Part shown: piece after piece, positions 41,507 to 49,662 of the stretch
Layout of the letters: every line of letters begins with the position of its first letter
Position numbering within the stretch: the first letter of the stretch is position 1
Assembly: GCF_003751605.1 (NCBI RefSeq)
Contig: NZ_RJVJ01000001.1
Coordinates: forward strand, 1,054,001-1,118,000
Direction: 5' to 3'
Source of the DNA: Kitasatospora cineracea
GTDB taxonomy: Bacteria > Actinomycetota > Actinomycetes > Streptomycetales > Streptomycetaceae
Length of the DNA: 64,000 bases
Program-made: the position numbers and the translations under genes
Notes under the pieces: generated by a model
The model's input: the letters and a program-made list of their open reading frames with translations, nothing else
The model's database searches: none
Told to the model about the DNA's origin: nothing

Positions 41507-42487
41507 TCAGGCCCACGGGGGCGCACCGGGGGCGACGGGTCGGGACGTTCGGAACGGCACCAGCAGCTCGGAGCGGCGGGGATTGGCAGCCCGCAGGTTC
41601 GCACGGAGCTCGTTCCACTCGGAGGTTCCCGGCCGGACCACCGGGTGTCCGTCGGAGGTGAACCGCTTCGTGGCCGGGTGCTGCTCGACCGCTGCGCGCG
41701 GACGCGGAATGACGACCGGATGCCGGGGCCGGGGCGGGTGCTCCGGGCGGGTCGGTGGTCGGCCGTCGTACGGGGCTCGCGCGCGCGGAGTGGTCACTGC
41801 CCCAACCACCTCAGCCATCCCCGTGTCCAGACGTGTAAGACGTGTCGTGTCCGCACGTGCGGACGAGCCGCTCGTCACGTGCGGACCAGTGACGTCGTCA
41901 CGTGCGGACGAGTCGGTGTCCTCCGGCGGCGTCAACTCGTCCGCAGGTGCGGACGAGTGAACCTGTCCGCACTCGTCCGCACGTGAGGACGAGCAGGTGC
42001 GCACCCGCCCCCGTGCCCACCCCTGCACCCGCTCGTGCTCGCGCTTCTCCTGCTGCTTGACCCGCCGGGCGTCCGAACGCAGCGCGTCGAGGCACCCCCG
42101 CCAGTCCGGCAGGTCACCGAAGGGCATCAGCAGCCGGTAGCCCGCGATCCGGCCGCCCTGGTCACGCCGCAAGAAGACCAATCCCGCGGCCTCGGCGGCT
42201 TCGTAGTACCGCTGGACCGTCTCCTTCGAGCAGCGCACGAACGCGGCGACGGTGTCCCGGGAGGGCGGCGTGCGCAGGTTGGTGCCGTCCTCGTCGGCCA
42301 TGTCGCCGAGGTACAGCAGGAACCCGGTGAAGTCACCGGAGAGGGAGCGCCATTGCGACTGCCCCCGGGAGGCCCGGGGGATCTGCTTGACCCACCGGTT
42401 CCGCAGGCCGTTGCGCCAGGCCAGCCGGACGGACACGGCCGTGTCGCGGCGGGGCGGGGTGGTGACGGTGGTGGTGACGGAGCACAT
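41507..42487 (-). CDS. winged-helix protein resembling plasmid/phage replication regulators
   Basis: 326 residues from ATG 42487 (GGAAAGG upstream). The N-terminal half has a HTH (about 50-115; DGTNLRTPPSRDTVAAFVRCSKETVQRYYEAAEAAGL, then GGRIAGYRL) of the kind found in actinobacterial mobile elements. A basic coiled stretch follows (RRVKQQEKREHERVQ). The middle contains repeated SSARADE-like peptides encoded by palindromic DNA repeats. The C-terminal part is Pro/Arg-rich. The exact role is unknown. Confidence 0.65.
   Translation of the reverse strand: MCSVTTTVTTPPRRDTAVSVRLAWRNGLRNRWVKQIPRASRGQSQWRSLSGDFTGFLLYLGDMADEDGTNLRTPPSRDTVAAFVRCSKETVQRYYEAAEAAGLVFLRRDQGGRIAGYRLLMPFGDLPDWRGCLDALRSDARRVKQQEKREHERVQGWARGRVRTCSSSRADECGQVHSSAPADELTPPEDTDSSARDDVTGPHVTSGSSARADTTRLTRLDTGMAEVVGAVTTPRARAPYDGRPPTRPEHPPRPRHPVVIPRPRAAVEQHPATKRFTSDGHPVVRPGTSEWNELRANLRAANPRRSELLVPFRTSRPVAPGAPPWA
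41849..41993. repeat. iteron-like palindromic repeats inside the winged-helix gene
   Basis: Core CACGTGCGGACGAG. Copies: perfect 16-bp palindrome GTCCGCACGTGCGGAC (41849-41864), CACGTGCGGACCAG (41876-41889), CACGTGCGGACGAG (41899-41912), palindrome with arms CTCGTCCGCA/TGCGGACGAG (41936-41957), half site GTCCGCAC (41965-41972) and palindrome CTCGTCCGCACG/TGAGGACGAG (41972-41993). Confidence 0.85.
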
Positions 42488-42768
42488 GCGTGTACGCCTT
42501 TCCGGCCAATGGCCCAGGCGTACGGAGTCGATCGGCTAGACTCCGAATACGCCTCCCGCCATACGCCTTGGGGGGCTCAGACCGCTCCGGGATTTTCCGC
42601 CAAGAAAATCTGGCCCGGACCGGTCATGGTTGATTGATCCCTCGGATGCTACATCCGAGGGATCACCCATTTCACCTCGCCCGCAAAGCAATTGACCAGC
42701 AGTCAGAAAATAGGATTGCAGCCCATTCCCCTCCCGCCGAAATAGTCCGATGAACGGGCGGGAGTGAA
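42488..42768. other. gene-free, AT-richer region with repeats
   Basis: Holds three (G/A)TACGCCT direct repeats (42512, 42546 and 42561) with an inverted AGGCGTAC, an interrupted GGAGTC/GACTCC hairpin (42524-42544), and the long inverted repeat at 42635-42665. Probably the control region of the winged-helix gene. No coding sequence seen. Confidence 0.6.
42635..42665. promoter_or_regulatory. inverted repeat, 14-bp perfect arms
   Basis: Arms TGATCCCTCGGATG and CATCCGAGGGATCA with loop CTA. It could be a terminator for the regulator remnant, but no T tract follows on either strand; an operator is equally possible. Confidence 0.7.
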
Positions 42769-43466
42769 TTATTCGAATGCGGCCGCTCGTTCGTTGATTT
42801 CCTCCGCACGGGCCGTTCCCCGCAACCGGTGGAGCCGTGCCCTCATGTCGTGGACGGCGTCCCGGATTTTGACCGACCTGATGCCGTCCGCACAGTCGAG
42901 GAAGTCGCACCAGGAGGCGAGCGCGTGGTGCAGGTGCTCCTGCGCACTGGGGAAATCGCCGAGCTGAACGAGGATCATCCCAGCCTCGTGGGCCCACCGG
43001 CCGGTGCTGTAGTGCGAAGCCCAGGAGTCGCCCGGGGTGCCGGCGACGCGCTCGATGGACGCCTGCGAGGCGGCGAGGGAGGCGGTGGCCGTGCGGCGGT
43101 CGCCGTCCAGGGCAGCCGCGTTGGCCAAGGTGGCCTGGTGGTACGCGAGGACTCGGGGGTCGTCCACGTGCTTGGCCTGGCTGACGCATTCCTCCGCAAC
43201 GCGCACCGCGGTGGCCCGGTGGCCCAGGTCGATGGCCTGAACGACCAGGTGGAGACGTCGTCGTGGAGATAGCGGTCGGCCGCGACTTCGCCTCGGCCGA
43301 CCTGGACCTTCCCGCCGGCCTTGCGGTGGACGCGCCGCAGCAGGCTGTCCGGGTCGGACAGCCCGAGCGCCGCGAGCGCGTACGCGCTGGAAGCGGCCAC
43401 GAATCCCCGGCGATCCACCACGTCCCTCCGGCTCAACTCGATGACGGAGTCCGCGATTCTCAGTAG
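42769..43466 (-). pseudogene. remnant of an XRE/TPR-type streptomycete regulator
   Basis: Two pieces of one protein lie in different frames. The N-terminal piece (LLRIADSVIELSRRDVV...RRGFVAASSAYALAALGL) runs from about 43466 to 43250. The C-terminal piece (VVQAIDLGHRATAVRVAEECVSQAK to the TAA at 42769) follows in another frame. Compared with the family as I know it, stretches are missing around RYLHDDVSTW, between STW and VQAIDLG, and between EHLHHAL and WCDFLDCADG. The HTH-bearing start is absent, cut off by the deformylase gene. Likely non-functional. Confidence 0.75.
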
Positions 43467-44023
43467 TTCCAGGAAGAACCGCTACCCCGGTACTCCTCGA
43501 TGGGGATGGAATGGGTTCCGGGCTGCATGCGGTCGGTGTAGAGCAGGCCGTCGAGGTGGTCGATCTCGTGGGCGATGATTCGGGCCAAGCCCCGTTCGTA
43601 GACCGTCGCGGTCTCGGTGCCGTCGGGGCCGGTAGTGGTGACTTCGATCCACAGGGGGCGGGGGACCAGGCCGCGGACGTCGAAGAAGCTGAGGCAGCCC
43701 TCGTACTGCTCGTCCGTCTCTGCGGAGGCGGCGGTGACGCGGGGGTTGAGGAGGACGATCGGGGCAGCGTCCGGAGCGGGCGGGAGGACGAGGGCCGCTG
43801 CTCGATCGATGCCGATCTGGGGGGCGGCGAGGCCCATGCCCTTGGCGAAGGAGTGGACGCGGCCGATGTGCTCGACGGCGGCGAAGAGCCGGTCGACTGC
43901 GGATCGGACGGCGTCGTGCTCGGCGGGCAAGTCGAACGGAACGGACGGCCGGTGGAGGATGTCGGCACCCTGCTGGACGACACCGAGGTTCTGCATGTGC
44001 TGGCTGGGCCGCACCTCGATCAC
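43460..44023 (-). CDS. def: peptide deformylase
   Basis: 187 residues from GTG 44023 (AAGGAG 7 nt upstream). All three catalytic motifs are present: GMGLAAPQIG, YEGCLSF (metal Cys) and AHEIDHLDG (metal His pair, catalytic Glu). Removes the formyl group from nascent proteins. The location beside a degenerate regulator and an orphan downstream of another gene suggests an accessory copy, perhaps linked to resistance or an element; the main copy would be elsewhere. Confidence 0.92.
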   Translation of the reverse strand: MIEVRPSQHMQNLGVVQQGADILHRPSVPFDLPAEHDAVRSAVDRLFAAVEHIGRVHSFAKGMGLAAPQIGIDRAAALVLPPAPDAAPIVLLNPRVTAASAETDEQYEGCLSFFDVRGLVPRPLWIEVTTTGPDGTETATVYERGLARIIAHEIDHLDGLLYTDRMQPGTHSIPIEEYRGSGSSWNY

Positions 44024-44040
44024 CTGTACTCCTTGATGGG

Positions 44041-44857
44041 TTACCGCTGGTGGGGGTTACGGAACCGCCATTCGAGGCGGAAGCGGGCGTGCAGGGCCGG
44101 ATCGTCCGTCGACCATTCGTAGATTCTCCGGCCGGTGCTGTCCCGGCGTTCGGGAGCGGTCCGCAGGGGCACTGACTCGGCGGTCATCGAGGTCTCCGTG
44201 CCCCAGACCACCGGGTCGAGGCCGGCCGGAAAGTCGAGACGGACCAGCAGGTGCTCGGTGGGCAGGCGGACCGCGCGCTGGAACCAGTGGCCCCACTTGT
44301 CCTCGGTGACGCTGTAGGCGTACTCGATCCACGTCGCGTCACCCGGATAGAGGGGGAAGCGGCCGTCCTCGTTCTCGAACATCAGCCACACCTCCTTGAA
44401 GGCGTCGCGGTCGTGCTTGGCCTGCCAGCGCATCGGCTCGCCCCGGCACTCGGCGGTGAGCGCCAACTCGCCCCAGGTGAGCGGGTTTTCGCGATAGTGG
44501 GCGTTGGAGCGCTCGGGCTCGCCGGGGTAGCGGTCGACGGAGATCCGGATCAGGTAGCGGGTGATCGGCTCGCCTCCGGTGTTGCGCAGGCGGCGGCGCG
44601 TGGTGAGCCGGTAGATGCCGTCGTCGAAGTGGAGCCGGGCTTCGTCGTGCTCGACGACCAGGGCGGAGCCGGAGGCGTACGGCTGCTCGGCCCGGCGCGG
44701 GGCCGGGGGAACGGCCTGGGGGCGGGTGCGGAGGCGGACGCCGTCGAACTCCGTCCAGCGGCGCCAGACGGCCTTGCCAGCGTTCAGGGCCTCGTCGGCG
44801 AGGCGGGCGAACTCCGTCCTGCGCCCGACGGGCGAGGGAACATCCCTGCACCCTGAT
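44041..44857 (-). pseudogene. hypothetical protein lacking a visible start codon
   Basis: Open frame of about 250-270 codons with clear coding bias from about 44850 (RRTEFARLADEALNAGKAVWRRW) to TAA 44041. After the in-frame stop near 44857 no ATG or GTG occurs in frame; the first usable codon is a TTG at 44466, deep inside the protein. An out-of-frame ATG at about 44840 suggests a small indel, or an upstream domain has been lost. Middle part is beta-rich (TGGEPITRYLIRISVDRYPGE; WIEYAYSVTEDKWGHWF). No family recognised. The deformylase gene begins 17 nt downstream. Confidence 0.6.
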
Positions 44858-44860
44858 CAG

Positions 44861-44890
44861 GTAGATCCGATCTACGTAGATGCGATCTAC
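44861..44890. repeat. two tandem 15-bp near-palindromes
   Basis: GTAGATCCGATCTAC followed directly by GTAGATGCGATCTAC, each an inverted repeat, differing by one base. They sit immediately upstream of the gene without a start codon, where an operator would be expected. Confidence 0.85.
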
Positions 44891-44909
44891 CCATGCAGCC
44901 GGACGGCAG

Positions 44910-44954
44910 AGGGCAGGGCCCGGGAGTGAGCGGGTGCTCCCGGGGCCCTGCCCT
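44910..44954 (-). terminator. terminator hairpin after the beta-glucosidase gene
   Basis: 17-bp stem AGGGCAGGGCCCGGGAG with one bulged G on the other arm and a 10-nt loop, 17 nt beyond the stop of the leftward operon. Confidence 0.85.
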
Positions 44955-44970
44955 GTGCGGTGGCCCGGGG

Positions 44971-46314
44971 TCAGGCGCGGGCGCGGTGGGCGGCGATGAG
45001 CTGGGCGTAGCGTTCGCCGCTGGTCTTGAGGGTGCGGGTCTGGGTGGCGTAGTCGACGTGGACGAGGCCGAAGCGCTTGTCGTAGCCGTACGCCCACTCG
45101 AAGTTGTCGAGCAGGGACCAGGCGAAGTAGCCGGCCAGCGGGGCGCCCTTGGCGACGGCGCGGGCGCAGGCGGCGAGGTGGGACTCGAGGTAGGCGGTGC
45201 GCTCGGGGTCGTCGACGCGGCCGTCGGCGGTGACGGTGTCGCGGTAGGCGGAGCCGTTCTCGGTCACGTAGATCTCGCGGACGCCGTAGTCCTCGGTGAG
45301 GCGCAGCAGCAGCTCCTCGATGCCGGGGGCGTGCACCTCCCAGTCCATGGCGGTGCGCTCGGGGTTGGGGCCGGGGACCTGGCGGAAGTTCGGGACGGCC
45401 CCGGTGGGGTCGTCGGCGACGATCTGGCGGAAGTAGTAGTTGAGGCCGACCCAGTCGAGCGGGGCCGAGATGATCTCCATGTCGCCGTCCCGGACGGGGA
45501 GTTCGACGCCGTAGAGGTCGAGCATGTCCTGCGGGTAGCCGCGGCCGAGGACCGGGTCGAGCCACCAGCGGTTGATGTGGCCGTCGGCGCGCAGGGCGGC
45601 GGCGACGTCGGCGTCGGACTGCGAGGCGGGCTCGATGGTGGAGAGGTTGTTGACGATGCCGATCCGGGCGCCGGGGACGGCGGCGCGCAGCGCCTGGACG
45701 GCGAGGCCGTGGCCGAGGTGCAGGTGGTAGGAGGTGCGGACGGCGGCGGTGAGGTCGGTCAGGCCGGGGGCCATCTTGCCCTCCAGGTGGCCGATCCAGG
45801 AGGAGCAGAGCGGCTCGTTGAGGGTGCACCAGTCGCGGACCCGGTCGCCGAGGCGTTCGGCGACGACGGCCGCGTACTCGGCGAAGCGCTCGGCGGTGGC
45901 GCGCTCGGGCCAGCCGCCGCGGTCCTGCTGGGCCTGCGGGAGGTCCCAGTGGTAGAGGGTGGGGAACGGGGTGAGGCCGCGCTCCAGCATGCCGTCGACC
46001 AGGCGGTCGTAGAAGTCGAGGCCGGCCGCGTTGACCCGGCCGTCGGCGAGCGGGACGACCCGGGGCCAGGCGATGGAGAAGCGGTAGGCGTCCAGGCCGA
46101 GCGAGGCGGCCAGGTCGAGGTCCTGCGGCCAGCGGTGGTAGTGGTCGCAGGCCGTGTCGCCGGTGTCGCCGTTGTCGACCTTGCCGGGGGTGTGCGAGAA
46201 GGTGTCCCAGATCGACGGCGCGCGGCCGTCGGTGCTCGCGGCGCCCTCGATCTGGTAGGCGGCGGTGGCGGCGCCCCAGCGGAAGTTGGCCGGCAGCGCG
46301 TCGAGGTGGTTCAC
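44971..46314 (-). CDS. GH1 beta-glucosidase
   Basis: 447 residues from GTG 46314. Catalytic acid/base Glu167 in TLNEP and nucleophile Glu352 in VTENG. N-terminal [15 protein letters not shown] and C-terminal [18 protein letters not shown] are family hallmarks. No signal peptide, so it acts on imported beta-glucosides or cello-oligosaccharides. Last gene of the transporter operon. Confidence 0.95.
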   Translation of the reverse strand: MNHLDALPANFRWGAATAAYQIEGAASTDGRAPSIWDTFSHTPGKVDNGDTGDTACDHYHRWPQDLDLAASLGLDAYRFSIAWPRVVPLADGRVNAAGLDFYDRLVDGMLERGLTPFPTLYHWDLPQAQQDRGGWPERATAERFAEYAAVVAERLGDRVRDWCTLNEPLCSSWIGHLEGKMAPGLTDLTAAVRTSYHLHLGHGLAVQALRAAVPGARIGIVNNLSTIEPASQSDADVAAALRADGHINRWWLDPVLGRGYPQDMLDLYGVELPVRDGDMEIISAPLDWVGLNYYFRQIVADDPTGAVPNFRQVPGPNPERTAMDWEVHAPGIEELLLRLTEDYGVREIYVTENGSAYRDTVTADGRVDDPERTAYLESHLAACARAVAKGAPLAGYFAWSLLDNFEWAYGYDKRFGLVHVDYATQTRTLKTSGERYAQLIAAHRARA

Positions 46315-46371
46315 GGGGTGGTCCTTTCGGGGGTGAGGGGGCGGGCGGCCTGGCGGCGCGTCAGCGGTGCG

Positions 46372-47214
46372 TCACTTGACGGCACCGGCGGTCAGACCGG
46401 CCACCAGGTAGCGCTGCAGCAGCAGGAATCCGGCGACCACGGGGAGGCTGACGACCAGCGAGGCGGCCATCACCTGGTTCCAGTAGACGTCGGTCTGGGT
46501 GGCGTACCCCTGGAGCCCGACGGCCAGCGTGCGGGTCTGGTCGTTGGTCATGACGGAGGCGAACAGCACCTCGCCCCAGGCGGTCATGAAGGCGTACACG
46601 GCGACCGCGATGATGCCGGGCAGGGCGGCGGGGACGATGATCTGCACCAGGGTGCGGATCGGGCCGCAGCCGTCGACCGCGGCGGCCTCGTCGAGGTCGC
46701 GCGGGATGGAGTCGAGGTACCCGGCCAGCATCCAGATCGAGAACGGCAGCGAGAAGGTCAGGTAGGTGAGGATCAGGCCGCCGCGGCTGCCGTAGAGCGC
46801 GATGCCGGTGGAGTTGCCGATGTTGACGAAGATCAGGAACAGCGGCAGCAGGAACAGGATGCCGGGGAACATCTGGGTGGACAGCACGGTGATCGTGAAG
46901 ATCTTCTTGCCGCGGAAGCGGTAGCGGCTCACCGCGTAGCCGGCCAGCAGCGCGATCAGCACGGACAGCGCGGTGGCCGAGCCGGCGACGATCAGCGAGT
47001 TGGTGAAGTACTTCGCGAGCGGGACGGTCTTCCAGATGTCGATGTACGGCCGGAAGGTCAGCTCGCTGGGGATCCAGCGCCACGGGCCCTGGACGTCGCG
47101 CAGCGGCTTGAGCGAGGAGCTCAGCATCACCGCGACCGGGGTCAGCGTGAAGACGGCCAGCACCAGCAGCACGACGCGGCGCAGCCAGCGGAAGGAGGCG
47201 GGCGGGTTGATCAT
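46372..47214 (-). CDS. sugar ABC transporter permease (MalG/CebG type)
   Basis: 280 residues, six membrane helices. The EAA loop reads DEAAAVDGCGPIRTLVQIIVP. The ATG at 47214 overlaps the upstream permease stop (ATGA). Forms the channel with the partner permease; no ATPase gene is present, so a shared MsiK-type ATPase elsewhere is expected. Confidence 0.93.
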   Translation of the reverse strand: MINPPASFRWLRRVVLLVLAVFTLTPVAVMLSSSLKPLRDVQGPWRWIPSELTFRPYIDIWKTVPLAKYFTNSLIVAGSATALSVLIALLAGYAVSRYRFRGKKIFTITVLSTQMFPGILFLLPLFLIFVNIGNSTGIALYGSRGGLILTYLTFSLPFSIWMLAGYLDSIPRDLDEAAAVDGCGPIRTLVQIIVPAALPGIIAVAVYAFMTAWGEVLFASVMTNDQTRTLAVGLQGYATQTDVYWNQVMAASLVVSLPVVAGFLLLQRYLVAGLTAGAVK

Positions 47215-48203
47215 TCTGCTTCCCCCCGGCGGCGGTTGGTGGCGAACAGGTAGACCGCGGTCACCAGCAGCAGGAAGAGCAGCAGCAGCACCGACATCGC
47301 GGAGCCCTGGCCGAAGTTCCAGGTGATGAAGGAGGACTGGTAGATGTGGATCGAGATCAGGTCGGCGGCCTGCGGGGCGGACTTGCCGAACAGCACGAAC
47401 GGCGTGTTGAAGTCGTTGAAGGTCCACAGGAAGAGGACCAGCACCAGCACCAGGTTGACCGGGCGCAGCGAGGGCAGGGTGATCCGGCGGATCTGCTGCC
47501 AGACGCCGGCGCCGTCGAGCGCGGCGGCCTCGTAGAGCTCGCGCGGGATGTTCTGCAGGCCCGCGGTGAGGGTGAGGAAGGCGAACGGCCAGGACTTCCA
47601 GACCGAGACGGTCAGCAGCGCCCAGAAGCTGTTGTCGCCGATCAGCCAGAACGGCTTGTCGCTGGTCAGGTGCAGTTGGTCGTGCAGCACGTGGTTGATC
47701 AGGCCGGTGTCCCGCTGGAACATGAACGACCAGGTGATCACGGCCGCGAACACCGGCAGCGCGTACGGGAGCATGAACGCCGCGCGCAGCAGTCCGCGGC
47801 CGCGGAAGGCGTCCTGGGTGAAGATCGAGGCGGTGACGCCGATCAGCCAGGACAGGCCCACCGACAGGACGGTGAAGCCGCAGGTCACCCAGAACGAGTG
47901 CAGCAGCGCCTTGCCGACCGGGGCGTCGAACTCCAGCGCCACCTTGAAGTTGTCGAAACCGGACCAGGGGGCCGAGCCCCAGTCGCGGATGAAGAACTGG
48001 GTGAGCTGCTTGAACGCCATCACGATGCCGGTGACCATCGGCACCAGGTGGATCAGCAGTTCGGCCAGCAGGGCCGGGAGCAGCAGCAGGTAGGGCAGGG
48101 CGCTGCGCCCGAACTTGTCGCGGAGGCGCCGGCGGGCGGGGGCCGCCCCCTTCGGGGCGGCCTCCTTGCCGACGGTCTGGCGGTCGATCACTTTCTCGGA
48201 CAC
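47211..48203 (-). CDS. sugar ABC transporter permease (MalF/CebF type)
   Basis: 330 residues from GTG 48203, 5 nt after the binding-protein stop. A basic cytosolic N-terminus of about 35 residues, six helices, and the EAA loop YEAAALDGAGVWQQIRRITLP. Confidence 0.93.
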   Translation of the reverse strand: MSEKVIDRQTVGKEAAPKGAAPARRRLRDKFGRSALPYLLLLPALLAELLIHLVPMVTGIVMAFKQLTQFFIRDWGSAPWSGFDNFKVALEFDAPVGKALLHSFWVTCGFTVLSVGLSWLIGVTASIFTQDAFRGRGLLRAAFMLPYALPVFAAVITWSFMFQRDTGLINHVLHDQLHLTSDKPFWLIGDNSFWALLTVSVWKSWPFAFLTLTAGLQNIPRELYEAAALDGAGVWQQIRRITLPSLRPVNLVLVLVLFLWTFNDFNTPFVLFGKSAPQAADLISIHIYQSSFITWNFGQGSAMSVLLLLFLLLVTAVYLFATNRRRGEAE

Positions 48204-48208
48204 GTTCG

Positions 48209-49519
48209 TCAGCTCGCCGGCATCTGCTGCTGGGCCTTGGACAGCTCGTCCTTGACCGTGGCCTCGGTGACCGGCTTGCCCGCGGCGGCGGACGCCAGCA
48301 GGTTCTTCACGGCGGTGCCGATCAGGGTCTCGAACTGGCTCTCGGTGGGGACCTGCGGGAGCGGCGCGGCGCTCTTCTGCAGGACGCCCGCGAGGGTCTG
48401 CAGCTCCGGGGTGGAGAACGCGGCGTCGGACTGCGCGGCCTTGACCGACGGCAGCGAGCCGTAGGTGCCGTTGAGGGTCTTCTGCTCCTCGTCGCTGGTC
48501 ATGAACTTCACGAAGTTCAGGGCGCCGTCGAGGTTCTTGGTGTTCTTGAAGACCGCCATGTTGATGCCGGCCACCATCGAGGTGGTGGCCTTGTCACCGG
48601 TGGCACCGGCCGGGGCCGGGACGGGGACGACGCCGTAGTCGTCGGGGTTCATGCCGTGCGACTTGAGGTTGGCGCCTGCGGACTGCCACATCAGCATCGC
48701 GGCCTTGCCGGTGGCGAAGTCGGTCACCGACTGGTTGGCGGCGTACTCGGCGTTGCCGGGGGCGGCGATCTTGTCGTTGGCGATGAAGTCGACGTACTGC
48801 TTGACCGCGGCGACGGCCTCCGGGCTGTCGAAGGTCGGCTTGCCCGAGGCGTCGAAGAAGCCGGTGCCGTGCTGCATGCCGAGGGTGAAGACGTTGTGCA
48901 CGTTCTCCGAGACGTTGCCGCCCTCGATCGCGATGCCGTACTTGTCGCCCGAGGTCAGCTTCTTGCCGTCCTGGACCAGCTCCTCCCAGGTGGCGGGCGG
49001 GTTGGCGATCCCGGCCGCCTGGAACAGCTTCTTGTTGTAGTACAGGCCGTAGGCCATCGAGTACAGCGGGACGGCCGCCGGGTCCTTGCCCTTGGCGCCG
49101 GCCGAGGCGATGGCCGACTCCAGGAAGCGGTCCTTGCCGCCGATCTTGTCGAAGGTGGCCTGGTCGAACGGGAGCAGCGCGCCGGTGGCCTGGAGGGAGG
49201 CGGACCAGGTGTTGCCGATGTTCAGCACGTCCGGGCCCTGGCCGGACGCGGTGGCGGCCAGGATTCTGTTCAGCAGGTCGGACCAGGGGATGACCTCGAG
49301 GTTGACCTTGATGCCGGTCTGCTGCTCGAACTTCTTGAGCTCGGGCTCCAGCACCTGCTTGTCGTTCTCCAGGCTGCTGCCCTGGTTGGAGGCCCAGTAG
49401 GTGAGGGTCTTCGGGCTGGAGTTGCTGCCGCCGCCGCTGTCGCCGCCGCCGCAGGCGGAGGCGGTCAGGACGATCGCGGCGGTCAGGGCGAGGGCGGCGG
49501 AGATCCGGTGGGTGCGCAT
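48209..49519 (-). CDS. sugar-binding lipoprotein of the ABC transporter (CebE-like)
   Basis: 436 residues. Signal with lipobox LTASAC (Cys about residue 23) followed by a Gly/Ser linker. Extracellular solute-binding family 1 fold, with LTYWASNQG at the start and WEELVQDGKKLTSGDKYG. Given the GH1 gene in the operon, beta-glucosides or cello-oligosaccharides are the likely ligands. Confidence 0.92.
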   Translation of the reverse strand: MRTHRISAALALTAAIVLTASACGGGDSGGGSNSSPKTLTYWASNQGSSLENDKQVLEPELKKFEQQTGIKVNLEVIPWSDLLNRILAATASGQGPDVLNIGNTWSASLQATGALLPFDQATFDKIGGKDRFLESAIASAGAKGKDPAAVPLYSMAYGLYYNKKLFQAAGIANPPATWEELVQDGKKLTSGDKYGIAIEGGNVSENVHNVFTLGMQHGTGFFDASGKPTFDSPEAVAAVKQYVDFIANDKIAAPGNAEYAANQSVTDFATGKAAMLMWQSAGANLKSHGMNPDDYGVVPVPAPAGATGDKATTSMVAGINMAVFKNTKNLDGALNFVKFMTSDEEQKTLNGTYGSLPSVKAAQSDAAFSTPELQTLAGVLQKSAAPLPQVPTESQFETLIGTAVKNLLASAAAGKPVTEATVKDELSKAQQQMPAS

Positions 49520-49560
49520 GGGAGGAGCCCCTCTCGGGCTGTCGTCTCGTGGGGATGAAG

Positions 49561-49617
49561 AAGCAGTCAGAACTGCTTACTTCACGCCGAGATTTAACGT
49601 CTGAGAAAAGTAGACGT
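49561..49617. promoter_or_regulatory. inverted repeats between transporter operon and ROK gene
   Basis: AAGCAGT-CAGA-ACTGCTT (49561-49578) and ACGTCT-N9-AGACGT (49597-49617). Either could bind the ROK regulator encoded at 49663 and control both directions. Confidence 0.6.
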
Positions 49618-49662
49618 CAAGAGGCGCGACGGCGTAGATTCTGCAACGAAGAAGGGACACCG

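Noticed and set aside
41849..41993. CRISPR array
   Set aside because: Repeats are short palindromes at irregular spacing within a coding sequence.
39800..44900. Complete integrative conjugative element
   Set aside because: No integrase, excisionase, FtsK/Tra translocase or flanking att repeats are visible; at most a remnant.
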